64,000 nt of DNA from Tetracentron sinense (Eukaryota > Streptophyta > Magnoliopsida > Trochodendrales > Trochodendraceae), in contig CM026556.1 in assembly GCA_015143295.1 (NCBI GenBank), positions 19,592,547 through 19,656,546 on the forward strand. Reading direction: 5' to 3'. The notes under the pieces were generated by a model, which ran no database searches, was not told the DNA's origin, and saw only the letters and a program-made list of their open reading frames with translations. The position numbers were made by a program, and so were the translations under genes. The stretch's first letter is position 1. Each line of letters starts with the position of its first letter. Below are positions 35,286 through 45,426 of the stretch, one piece after another.

Positions 35286-35580
35286 TATCCAACAATCCAA
35301 CATGATACACCCACCTCTTCTCACGTGATTGTCATTCTCTCTCCCTATCGTTAATTTATTATCTATTGGGGGTATGATACACCCCACCTACACCCATGTC
35401 TCTCACCTTCTCCTACCTCGCCTATCCTAATCCTTATACTCTCATCTCTCTCTCTCTACGTAAACCAGCCAATCCATTATTCTTTCTCTCACTAACCTCT
35501 CCACCTCTCACATACCCTCATTTTTCCTCCTTACCCTCTCATCTCACCCACTATCATAGGGGTGTATCATGCTGGATGAG
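35286..35580. repeat. Inverted repeat with ATCCARCATGATACACCCC ends
   Basis: AATCCAACATGATACACCCA near 35290 is the inverse of GGGGTGTATCATGCTGGAT near 35558. A further TGATACACCCCACC occurs near 35377 and 35883. This suggests a small MITE-like unit with a CT-rich interior; no target duplication found. Confidence 0.4.
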
Positions 35581-35592
35581 ATGGGATTGTAG

Positions 35593-35870
35593 CCAATTTC
35601 AATTGATCTCGGGGAGAGTTAAATCCCACCCACAGGTCTAACACGTCCCTATTAACATATATTAATAGTGGTTAAGATTCACTAACCCTTGTGGTTGAAC
35701 AATATAACCTTGTGTTTTTTTAAAAAGACATATTATAAATATATTAACCCCAAGGTTAAAAACATTTAACCAGAGTTAAATATTTTTAATATCTTTTCTA
35801 AAAACCAAGGTTAAAAGGCACACATCTTGGACTGTGGGTGCGATTCAATCGCAATTGGTTGCATGTGATC
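35593..35870. mobile_element. MITE of the GGACACGTG / CCACCCACAG family
   Basis: Left arm CAATTGATCTCGGGGAGAG … CCCACCCACAGGTCTAACAC and right arm …GGACTGTGGGTGCGATTCAA with TCGCAATTG are inverse to one another, with TAGTGGTTAAGATTCACTAA-type inner sequence. Related copies near 13905-14130 and 28390-28450. Ends approximate. Confidence 0.5.
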
Positions 35871-36620
35871 TGATCTCCATGCTTGATACACCCCACCATC
35901 TCTCCTCCTTTGTCCCTATGTAAGCCAACCGCCCCCTGTTCCACCAATTATCCTTGTGCCTCCACTCACCATTCAAAGAGTAAAGGGAGTAAACAAAGCG
36001 TATCGGTTTTGGGAGAACAGGACAGGAAAAAGACTCTTGATTCAATTATAAAATAGTTCCAGATCCTTTAACTAATTTGGGGGCCAAATTCCTTTTAACT
36101 AACTTGGAGACCCAGATTCCTCCTGTTGTTTATTGCTCTGTTTAAAACCTTATCAAAACAAAGGAAGAAAATAAAGTAATTGTGTATTATGGGATTGTTA
36201 AAACACAGATTTCTTATGCACTTAATTTGTTTACCTGCTTTTTGGAGGGAAATCCACAATCCAGCAATAGAAGATATGACGAAGAACTTTCTTTCTATCA
36301 AAACTTAAAAATTGAAAAACGTTTCTTGCACTTGATAGGTGGTCCAAGTCCAAGCCAACTCATATCTGGTCTCAGTTGAGTACTTGATCCAAACGTTTCT
36401 CCCTAATTTTTTCTTTCTCATACTCTCTTTCAGTATTGTCCAAAGGTGGGCGGAATATCAAAACAAAGAACAAACCAAAAAGAGGTATCTCTCTCTCCTA
36501 TCTTGTCTCCATATAGTCCAAGGGCTGACTCCATATCAAAATGTTACAACAGAGAATAGAAAGATAAAGGAGGAAGAAAATGTTAGCCTTAAGGTTACAA
36601 CCACGTGTCCCTCAATTAAT
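35871..36620. other. Intergenic stretch, no recognised gene
   Basis: AT-rich DNA with no repeat boundary or protein match recognised. The longest frame (36339-36719, plus) runs into the LTR region and looks like chance. Confidence 0.35.
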
Positions 36621-36898
36621 TTTAATGATGACATATATAATGAAATGAATCTTGTAATACTAATATTTTCCATCAGCAATTTATTTTACAACATTCATGA
36701 ATTAGAAATGGGACTTTAAGCATACTCAAGAACTTTCAATGAATGGACCAAGTCAAGATGCTTCAAAAAGATGTTCAACTATCAACAGAAAGGATTTTGG
36801 AAGATTGCCTAGAAGACACTGCTGCTGAAGACCATTGAAGCACAAAGATCATCTCCATTAAGGTCTTAGTTTAAGTAGTAAGTGTGGTCTGTCTAGGA

Positions 36899-37783
36899 TG
36901 AAATTACCCTGATCAATGATCTCTATGACCTAGAGGGGGGGTGAATAGGTCTATCTAAGAACTTCTAACCAATTTTTAATTTTTTAAAGAATTAGTTTAG
37001 AAATCAATAAATAATTCACACCAACAATCCACACAAATCAAACACAGTAGATTTTTACGTGGAAAACCCTTCCGGGAAAAACCACAGGACCGCGTCCAGC
37101 AACAAACTTCACTATAAGAAGAATTCAAGTACAAGACCAGACCTTACCCAAACCGGACTCGACGTTCCTAGGTACAGAATCTTACTCTTGATTTCCACGA
37201 ACCAGCAGGTTCGATCTCCTCCATAGCAGCTTCAGTTCCTAACCGACCAAATCTTCTCAAGCTACTTCAATACCACGATCACACACGATCGATCTCCTTC
37301 CACGAAGGCTCCGGATCATACACCGGACACACACACAAAGTGTAGGGTTGTGAATCAATTTAGAAAGCTTCAAACCCTAGAGGGATCTCATACAGATCTG
37401 AGATCACACAATGCAAGATCAAAAGTATAGATCTATACTTGCATTCTCTAGGATGATTGGAAAAGGAGGGATCACTAAAGATCTATGAGGAATAATGGAA
37501 AAAGCCCTAAAAGGGTTTCTTAGACCTCTACTCTTTCAAAAATAAACAAAGATACGAATTAGGTCTCCAAAAAGTTGTTTATATAGGGTTTAGAAAAGAG
37601 TCCAGAAAAATAAAAATAATGTTTACGAGGACCGATCGATCGGTGCTTATAACCGATCGCTCGGTCCAAAACCGATCGATCGCTATTTCCACCGAGAGAT
37701 CGGTTAAAAATTGCCTCTCTGGAAAAATACCCCATACAAATTTTTTGACCAGTCGATAGCCACCGATCGCTCGGTAGGCCACC
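36899..37783 (-). repeat. 3' LTR of the SIRE-type element, part 1
   Basis: Matches the corresponding part of 56957-58162. It is cut inside the CCGATCGATCGG palindrome module by the Tekay element; the CCACC at 37779-37783 is that element's target duplication. Confidence 0.88.
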
Positions 37784-40288
37784 TGTCACGCCCCAAAATA
37801 CCCCCTAGGAGTTAAGGGATACTTTAGAGGTGACTACGTGTACCTGTCAAACCATCCTGTAATGCAAGAGGCTAAACATAACATAATACAATGATAATCA
37901 GAGCGCGGAACTAAACGTAAGTGCGAAAGCATAAGCCAACTTTTTCTTTTCTTCTATTACTCCATATAGTATTCCAAGTTAACATATACTAAATACAATC
38001 AAAGTAAAGGTGGACATGCCCACCTATCAAAATACAAAAAAGGAACTTTCTAACACTGTCCTCTCAACAGTAGTCGAGGTATGGCCACACATCCAAGTCC
38101 CCATCCTCTTGAGACTGCCATGGGGTAGGTGGCTCCCTCTCCTCTACATACTCCTCCTCGACCCAAGGCTCGGGGTCGAGGACATCCACAGTACCTGCCG
38201 ACATAAAAGTACGGCTGAGCATGGAATACTCAGCGAGTACAAACTACTAGCTAACCATAACAATAGCGAAAGCATAACAACAGTGAGCAATACAAGATAT
38301 TAATTTAAAGCAATAGTGAAAGCATAAGATACATAGCCATATCTTGACATGCGTGTATGAATGCAAAAACCTCGGTAAAACTCATGTATGTGTATCGTGT
38401 CTTGTCTTGTATTTCATGTCTTGATTTGTTCTTGACTTGTATACTTGTGAGCCAGAGGCTAGCACCCTTCCTTGGGCTACCAACCTCCTTGTCATGTTCT
38501 TGTTCCATTTCTCTTGTGAGCCAGAGGCTAGCACCCTTCCTTGGGCTACCAACCTCCTTGTCATGTTCTTGTTCCTTTTCTCTTGTGAGCCAGAGGCTAG
38601 CACCCTTCCTTGGGCTACCAACCTCCTTGTCATGTTCTTGTTTCATTTCACTTGTGAGCCAGAGGCTAGCACCCTTCCTGGGGCTACCAACCTCCTTGTC
38701 ATGTTCTTGTTTCATTTCTCTTGTGAGCCAGAGGCTAGCACCCTTCCTTGGGCTACCAACCTCCTTGTCATGTTCTTGTTTCATTTCACTTGTGAGCCAG
38801 AGGCTAGCACCCTTCCTTGGGCTACCAACCTCCTTGTCATGTTCTTGTTTCATTTCACTTGTGAGCCAGAGGCTAGCACCCTTCCTGGGGCTACCAACCT
38901 CCTTGTCATGTTCTTGTTTCATCATATACAAATACAATCTTGGAAAACCCGGTTTCATGCATGCATGCGTGCTTGTGTGCTTGTCAATGGTGGTAATCAT
39001 GATGACATACTTAAAAGGGGCGGATCACATGACTATGGCATTTCAATCCTTAACATAGTGGTATGAAAATTTAGGCAACATATAGCACATTTGAGCAATT
39101 TATCATTTCTAAGAACATTTACACAATTTCTATTTCTATTTTCTTCATTAATTCCATTTATCCCTTGTTTAGTCATTTTATCAAACACCCGGTGGGCCAC
39201 ATTTCTTAGTCCTTCCATTTCCCTTATTTAGTGCGTATTTTTCATCAAGACATCAAGGTACATTTGTTATTTGTAAAGTGCCCATCTTCCATTTTCCATT
39301 TCACACATCACACAACATCCATACGGCATCCAATCGCCTCAATCGACATCCCATCCACACATCCATACCTTTTTCTTATCTTGTTTATATTTAGTGGAGA
39401 TAATACATTTTATAAGGAAGTAAACATACTACCAAGAGTCACATTTCACAATAGAAAATCTAGACTATTGCTAAAGAAAGTTAGTAGAGTGTACTAACCT
39501 TAGATCAAGGTTTGATCTTGAAGAAACCTTGATTGAAGCTCCAACTTGAAGGAAGAACACCTTTGCTTGAAGGAGACTTGAGTTGGGGAAGAAACCCCTT
39601 TCAAAAACGTGCTTGGGTTGCTGCCCTAGCTTGGAGAATGGAACCCCACACGAGCTTGAGTTGAAATCTTGAAGAAAATGTGCTTGGGGACGATCTAGGG
39701 TCTTCACCCCTTTGATTTCTTCTCCAATGGAAAACCCTATTTGCAAATCCCCTTCTCCTCTCTCTCTATCTCTCAAAATCCCTTAAGTGTTGTGAATGAA
39801 GCCCTAAAGGCTCGGGCAAGCCTTAAGGAGAAAGGGTTTAACCCCCAAAAGACGATAAAGCCCTTACTGAAATTTCTGCAAAAACGCGAAGACCGAGCGA
39901 TCGGTGGTTATGACCGATCGATCGGTTGCCTACCGATCGATCGGTGTTTATGACCGATCGACCGGTCAAAAACTCACTCTCTGGAAAATTTCCCCATACA
40001 AACTTTCTGACCGCGCGATAGCTACCGATCGATCGGTTATGGACCGATCGATCGCTGATTGAACCGAGCGATCGGTTCTCTATATGTCTGGACTGTTTTG
40101 ACCATATCTTTTGACTCGCTTGTCGGATTTTGACGATTCAACTTGCGTTGGGTTCGTCTTTCGAAAACGCATATTTCTGACGTTTCGGAATTTCCGATTT
40201 CTCCCTTATTTATTAATTTGACTATAAAAACGGCCAATTAGCTACGAAGGTGGTATTCATTAAAGATGAAAAAGTCTGGGGTGCTACA
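37784..40288 (-). repeat. 3' LTR of the Tekay element
   Basis: A 2505-bp LTR. On the plus strand it runs TGTCACGCCCCAAAATACCC … GTGCTACA. From left to right on the plus strand it holds the acidic micro-frame segment (about 38070-38210, minus), a 69-bp minisatellite (38447-38929), the CCGATCGATCGG cassette (about 39893-40080) and the conserved TTCAACTTGCGTTGGGTTCG block near 40136. Confidence 0.92.
38447..38929. repeat. 69-bp minisatellite in the Tekay LTR, 7 units
   Basis: Unit starts GTGAGCCAGAGGCTAGCACC at 38447, 38516, 38585, 38654, 38723, 38792 and 38861. Because 69 is a multiple of three, several frames on both strands stay open through it. This gives long artefactual reading frames with 23-residue repeats and no known domain. 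Confidence 0.92.
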
Positions 40289-40305
40289 TTCTCCCCCCCT
40301 TACAA
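40289..40305 (-). other. Polypurine tract of the Tekay element
   Basis: TAAGGGGGGAGAA on the minus strand immediately before the 3' LTR, preceded by TTCGAGGACGAAATTTTTG, a familiar pre-tract sequence of Del/Tekay elements. It primes plus-strand synthesis. Confidence 0.8.
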
Positions 40306-40398
40306 AAATTTCGTCCTCGAAATTTGGACAATGCGTGCTTTACAATTTAAACAACTTAGCATAACAATTTGAAACAAAATTACAAGTCATACATAAAA

Positions 40399-43300
40399 TC
40401 ATTCAAACAACTCGGGGTGCTTCGCCTTGACTTCGGCCTCACGTTCCCATGTAGCCTCTTCTCGAGCGTGATGTTGCCATTGCACGAGAACTAGCGGAAT
40501 AGTCTTGTTGCGAAGTACTTGGTCTCTTCGATCCAAAATATGAACCGGCTTCTCCACTAAAGTGAGGTCCTCTCGAATCTCAACCGGATCAAGCTCGATG
40601 ACGTGAGAAGGATCCGGGATGTACTTCCGAAGCATAGAGACATGAAATACATTATGGACCGCCGCCATGTGAGCGGGCAAAGCAACACGGTAAGCCACCT
40701 CGCCAACTCGAGTAATGATCTCGAACGGACCCACATATCTCGGGCTAAGCTTGCCTCTCTTCCCGAATTGCATAACACCTTTGGTCGGTGAAATCCTTAC
40801 AAACACAAAATCACCGACTCGGAATTCAAGATCCCTCCTTCGGTTGTCGGCATAGCTTTTCTGTCTATCTTGTGCGGTCTTCAACCTCTCCCGTATAAGC
40901 TTGACCCTGTCCGCGGTTCGTTCAATCAACTCGGGGCCCAAAATCTTTCTTTCTCCCACTTCATCCCAATACAACGGGGATCTACAACTCCTTCCGTACA
41001 AAGCCTCGAAAGGCGCCATTTGTATGCTTTCTTGATAACTATTGTTGTAAGCGAATTCCACCAAAGGTAGGTGATCTTCCCAACTTCCCTTGAAGTCTAG
41101 CATACATGCTCGGAGCATATCTTCAATAACCTGATTCACCCTCTCGGTTTGCCCGTCGGTCTGTGGGTGGAAAGCTGTGCTAAAGTCTAACCGGGAGCCC
41201 ATTGCACCTTGAAAACTTTTCCAAAACCTGGATGTGAATCTTGGGTCTCTATCCGACACAATACTCACTGGCACCCCGTGCAATCGGACTATTTCTTTGA
41301 TGTATAGTTCTGCTAACTGGTTGGAGTTGAATGTAGTCCGGTACGGTAAGAAATGAGCGGACTTCGTGAGTCTATCAACAACTACCCATATAGCATCGGT
41401 CTTCCTAACCGTCTTCGGCAATCCCACGATAAAGTCCATAGAGATATGTTCCCATTTCCACTCGGGAATAGGGAGGGACTGCAAAAGACCCGCCGGTCTC
41501 CTATGTTCGGCTTTGACTTGTTGGCATACCAAACACCGTGCCACATACTCCGCAACCTCCCTCTTCATGTTTCGCCACCAAAAGTGACTCTTGAGGTTCC
41601 GGTACATCTTTGTCCCCCCGGGATGCACTGTATACTTAGACCGGTGAGCTTCGTCCATAATCTCTCTCCGAAGGTCTGCATTGGCTGGGACACAAAGCCT
41701 TCCCTTGAATGTAATAGCACCTCGGCTAGTGAGAGAGAAGTCCGTACTACCCTTGGCCACTTCCCTATCCCGGAAAACCAACAAGTCAGCGTCCGTGGCT
41801 TGATACTCCTGGATCAAGTCTATAAGGTACGGCCGAACTGTAACATTTGCCAAAACCGGACTGCGGACAGAATCGTTCACACTGATGTCTAGATTTGCCA
41901 AATCGTCTAACAGTCTCCATTCCCGCACCAACATGTGAGCCAACAACCCCGATGGTTTCCTACTCAGAGCGTCTGCCACCACATTTGCTTTTCCCGGGTG
42001 ATATTGGATAGTGCACTCGTAGTCCTTTAAGAACTCAATCCAACGCCGTTGTCGTAAGTTTAACTCTTTTTGGGAAAAGAGATACTTGAGGCTCTTGTGG
42101 TCCGTGTACACATAGAACTCCACCCCGTACAGATAATGTCGCCAAATTTTAAGTGCAAACACGACCGCCGCAAGCTCCAAGTCGTGAGTGGGGTAGTTCT
42201 TTTCATTCTCTTTCAACTGCCTTGACGCATAGGCAATGACCTTCTTGTGTTGCATTAGGACACACCCGAGTCCAACATGCGAGGCATCGCTGTACACCTC
42301 ATACCCAAAAGGTCCAGATGGCACAGTAAGGACAGGGGCTGTGGTGAGGCGTTTCTTCAACTCTTGGAAACTTACTTCACATCGGTCACTCCAACTGAGC
42401 TTTGCATTTTTCCTTGTCAAGTAGGTGAGAGGTGCAGCCAAACTGGAGAATCCCTCCACAAATCTCCGGTAGTAGCCTGCCAATCCGAGGAAACTACGTA
42501 TCTCCGTGACGCTCTTGGGCCTCTCCCAACTCATGACTGCCTCAACCTTGGCTGGATCTACAGAAATGCCCTCGGCCGACACCACATGTCCAAGAAATGC
42601 GACCTTCTCTAACCAGAACTCGCACTTACTCAATTTGGCATATAGCCTATGCTCTCTCAACATCTCCAGAGCGAGGCGGAGGTCTCGTGCGTGATCTTCC
42701 CGTGTCTGGGAATACACCAAAATGTCATCAATGAATACAATCACGCATCGATCCAAGTAAGATCGGAACACCCGGTTCATCAAATCCATGAATGCCGCCG
42801 GTGCATTCGTCAGCCCAAAAGGCATGACAAGGAACTCGTAATGCCCATACCGAGTCCTAAAAGCCGTCTTCGGAACATCTTCCGCCTTGATCCTTAATTG
42901 ATGATACCCCGATCTAAGGTCAATTTTGGAGAAGAATCTCGCTCCCTTCAGTTGGTCGAACAAGTCATCGATCCTTGGCAAGGGATAACGATTCTTGATA
43001 GTTACCTTGTTCAACTGACGGTAGTCTATACACATTCTCATCGACCCGTCTTTCTTCTTTACAAAAAGGACCGGAGCTCCCCACGGTGACACACTTGGTT
43101 GGATGAAACCAAGTTGTTGTAACTCCTCAATTTGCTTCTTCAATTCTTCAAGCTCTATAGGGGCCATTCTATATGGTGCCCTTGAAATCGGAGCGGTACC
43201 CGGAGCAAGCTCTATAGCGAATTCAATCTCTCTATCAGGAGGTAATCCGGGAAGTTCTTCCGGGAACACATCTAAGAACTCACTCACAACTGGAATAGCC

Positions 43301-43719
43301 GATGAGTTTTGAGCTTCTGGGTGTGCTATACTCAAGGCTGCGAGGCGAGCAATGTCCCTCTCTCTTAATCCTCGGAAGTGAAAAGGCTTACCCCCTTCCG
43401 GCTTGAAATTCACCATCTTTTCAAAACACGCAACATGCCCGTGATGGCTTGCCAACCAATCCATACCAAGAATGACGTCAAAGTCTAAATCTTGGAAATC
43501 CAAAATGATAAGATCGGCCACTAGTTCATTCTCCCCTACTTGAACCACACAATCTCTGAATATCTTGTTCGTGTCAACTGACTTACCGAGTGGAGTTGAA
43601 ATGGTCAACTCCCGCTCTAACGGAATAGCCTCAGTCAAAAATCCCTTCGCGAAACTAGGTGACACAAAGGAGTGAGTGGATCCTGTGTCGATCAACACTC
43701 GGGCGAGACATTCGTTCAC
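40399..43719 (-). CDS. pol: Tekay Gypsy pol polyprotein
   Basis: A single 1106-codon frame. Domains in order: retropepsin-type protease ([13 protein letters not shown], residues ~8-20); reverse transcriptase ([20 protein letters not shown] ~220, then the FIDDILVYS active site ~330); RNase H ([18 protein letters not shown] ~475); integrase with H-H-C-C finger ([10 protein letters not shown] … CLVCQQ ~695-735) and catalytic D, D, E ([31 protein letters not shown] ~755-870); and a C-terminal chromodomain-like segment ([20 protein letters not shown]). This order, with integrase after RNase H, defines Gypsy. The chromodomain is thought to guide integration to chromatin. gag lies just upstream in a separate frame, with an AT-rich gap of about 125 bp. 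Spliced spacers are known in some other plant Gypsy lineages; I do not know that for Tekay. Confidence 0.93.
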   Translation of the reverse strand: MNECLARVLIDTGSTHSFVSPSFAKGFLTEAIPLERELTISTPLGKSVDTNKIFRDCVVQVGENELVADLIILDFQDLDFDVILGMDWLASHHGHVACFEKMVNFKPEGGKPFHFRGLRERDIARLAALSIAHPEAQNSSAIPVVSEFLDVFPEELPGLPPDREIEFAIELAPGTAPISRAPYRMAPIELEELKKQIEELQQLGFIQPSVSPWGAPVLFVKKKDGSMRMCIDYRQLNKVTIKNRYPLPRIDDLFDQLKGARFFSKIDLRSGYHQLRIKAEDVPKTAFRTRYGHYEFLVMPFGLTNAPAAFMDLMNRVFRSYLDRCVIVFIDDILVYSQTREDHARDLRLALEMLREHRLYAKLSKCEFWLEKVAFLGHVVSAEGISVDPAKVEAVMSWERPKSVTEIRSFLGLAGYYRRFVEGFSSLAAPLTYLTRKNAKLSWSDRCEVSFQELKKRLTTAPVLTVPSGPFGYEVYSDASHVGLGCVLMQHKKVIAYASRQLKENEKNYPTHDLELAAVVFALKIWRHYLYGVEFYVYTDHKSLKYLFSQKELNLRQRRWIEFLKDYECTIQYHPGKANVVADALSRKPSGLLAHMLVREWRLLDDLANLDISVNDSVRSPVLANVTVRPYLIDLIQEYQATDADLLVFRDREVAKGSTDFSLTSRGAITFKGRLCVPANADLRREIMDEAHRSKYTVHPGGTKMYRNLKSHFWWRNMKREVAEYVARCLVCQQVKAEHRRPAGLLQSLPIPEWKWEHISMDFIVGLPKTVRKTDAIWVVVDRLTKSAHFLPYRTTFNSNQLAELYIKEIVRLHGVPVSIVSDRDPRFTSRFWKSFQGAMGSRLDFSTAFHPQTDGQTERVNQVIEDMLRACMLDFKGSWEDHLPLVEFAYNNSYQESIQMAPFEALYGRSCRSPLYWDEVGERKILGPELIERTADRVKLIRERLKTAQDRQKSYADNRRRDLEFRVGDFVFVRISPTKGVMQFGKRGKLSPRYVGPFEIITRVGEVAYRVALPAHMAAVHNVFHVSMLRKYIPDPSHVIELDPVEIREDLTLVEKPVHILDRRDQVLRNKTIPLVLVQWQHHAREEATWEREAEVKAKHPELFE

Positions 43720-43845
43720 TAATAAAGCGCCTGTGCGATTAAGTGACTACTATTAGTAGATTTCAAACAACAAGCATCATACATAGGTAACCCTTAGTAT
43801 AGAAACTCACAAAGCAAACTATAGAAATTTTACACAATTTAAATT

Positions 43846-45120
43846 CTAGAATTCGTGCGTACCTTGCACGACATCGTCGGATGCACGTGCGTCTCTCTCG
43901 GATAAGGCAAAGACTCGGCCCTGTGTGGCTGGGCGAGGAGGCCGGGTAGACTGTGAGGCCCTCGAAGCCTGAGAAGAGCTAGGCTGAGATGTCTGCCTAA
44001 TCGGGGGCCTGCTCCCCGAAGACTGAGCTGGCATTAGACGTCGGGGACAATCCCGAATCATGTGGCCCTGGTCGCCACAATGAAAACAGCCTCCTGTAGC
44101 CTTCCGACATTCCCCTGCTGGATGCCTCCTTCCACAAAGGGTGCAGACATCATGTGAATAAGCGGGAGGAGTATAACCCGTAGCCTGAGTCACTGCGGGG
44201 CGAGGAGCATACGAGGTAGCCGGGCGAAAGGCCGGGGGAGCCAAAGGGCGGAGAGCCTGTGGTGCCGAGTGCATCCTCTGTGACTGAGCCGGCCTTACGA
44301 ACTGATAAGACATAGTCCTAGCTCTCTTCTCCCCTGAACTACTAGACTGTCCCTTCTCTATTCCTCTTCTCTTAAAGAACTCTTCGGAATTCGACTCGGC
44401 CAACAATGCCTTGTCCACAACTTCTGAGTATGTCTCATGTCGGAACATTGAGACACGATCCTTTAGGTAGGCCTTCAACCCCCTCTCAAATTTTCGGGCC
44501 TTCATAGCCTCGGTAGCTATCATGTGTGGAGCAAATCGAGATAGCTCTGAGAACTTGGCTTCGTAAGCCGCTACAGACATATTACCTTGCTCCAAGGTAA
44601 TAAATTCAATTTCTTTCTTTTCTTTCATCCCAACCGGAAAGTATTTCTTGTAGAAAACGTCCAAGAATTCTCCCCATGTCCATTCTTGGCCTTGCCGGGT
44701 CAACTCTCGGGTCCGAAGTGCAGACTTCCACCAATGGTCGGCCTCGCCTTCAAGCATAAAGGCAGCCCATGTGACCCTCTCTACTTCCGTAGGTGCCAAA
44801 ACCGAGAATATCTTCTCAAGTTGCCGAATCCAACCCTCGGCAATAAGTGGATCAATGCTTCCACAAAAAGTTGGAGGCCTCATCCTCCGGAAAGCTTCTA
44901 TCCCGGCTTGGGCTCGATTAGGAGGAGCCGGTATAAGTGCCGCATTAGGCGGGGTGGCCGGTTGCCTTGCCGCCAACATAGCCAAGGTCTCGGCTATGGA
45001 TGCGAATGCTTGGGCAAAATCGGGTTGATCATCACCCGATGGAGCATCACCTCCATTACCCCTCGTGTTGTACCCGCGACCCCGGGTATTGCGTCTCATG
45101 ATTTCTCCTGAGAACGACAA
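43846..45120 (-). CDS. gag: Tekay Gypsy gag
   Basis: A 424-codon frame. The central retrotransposon gag domain (MRPPTFCGSIDPLIAEGWIR … FMLEGEADHWWKSALR … WGEFLDVFYKKYFP, residues ~79-165) is followed by a Pro/Ser/Arg-rich linker and a CCHC zinc knuckle (CFHCGDQGHMIRDC, ~350-363) that binds the RNA genome. Gag forms the cytoplasmic virus-like particle. It starts about 310 bp inside the 5' LTR boundary, at a position usual for the family. Its shadow frames on the plus strand are ignored. Confidence 0.9.
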   Translation of the reverse strand: MSFSGEIMRRNTRGRGYNTRGNGGDAPSGDDQPDFAQAFASIAETLAMLAARQPATPPNAALIPAPPNRAQAGIEAFRRMRPPTFCGSIDPLIAEGWIRQLEKIFSVLAPTEVERVTWAAFMLEGEADHWWKSALRTRELTRQGQEWTWGEFLDVFYKKYFPVGMKEKKEIEFITLEQGNMSVAAYEAKFSELSRFAPHMIATEAMKARKFERGLKAYLKDRVSMFRHETYSEVVDKALLAESNSEEFFKRRGIEKGQSSSSGEKRARTMSYQFVRPAQSQRMHSAPQALRPLAPPAFRPATSYAPRPAVTQATGYTPPAYSHDVCTLCGRRHPAGECRKATGGCFHCGDQGHMIRDCPRRLMPAQSSGSRPPIRQTSQPSSSQASRASQSTRPPRPATQGRVFALSERDARASDDVVQGTHEF

Positions 45121-45410
45121 TACAACATGAGTCTAACTTGGATACGCATTTAGTACAATTTCGCAATTCACTTAATACATATTCATCAAGCACATTTAAT
45201 AAGTACAACACAAATAATGTACACATGGTATATAACACAATAGCATAACATACAATCCGTGTTCCTAGCGTAGGACTCTATGTTCGGTTGAAGTTCAACC
45301 CATTTTGACTAAGACTAACTTGTTAGTCTATACTTGGAATACAAATCTCTAAGGTGATTCTAATACCTTGTTCAATCATCTAAGTGACCCTAGGGACTCT
45401 AATGCCTAGA

Positions 45411-45422
45411 GCTCTGATACCA
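45411..45422 (-). other. Primer-binding site of the Tekay element (tRNA-iMet)
   Basis: TGGTATCAGAGC on the minus strand, four bases from the 5' LTR end (CGTGACA at 45427). Confidence 0.88.
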
Positions 45423-45426
45423 CTTC

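Noticed and set aside
36339-36719. 126-codon plus-strand frame
   Set aside because: AT-rich low-complexity product with no family match; it overlaps the presumed start of an LTR.
38447-38929. Possible CRISPR-like array
   Set aside because: Units are contiguous with no unique spacers, in a plant LTR.
38305-39066. Long reading frames on both strands with 23-residue repeats (also 45948-46689)
   Set aside because: They follow from a 69-bp minisatellite whose unit is a multiple of three, lie in an LTR, and show no domain or codon signal.
41353-41892. Plus-strand frames opposite the Tekay pol and gag (also 44587-45111)
   Set aside because: Shadows of the real minus-strand coding frames.
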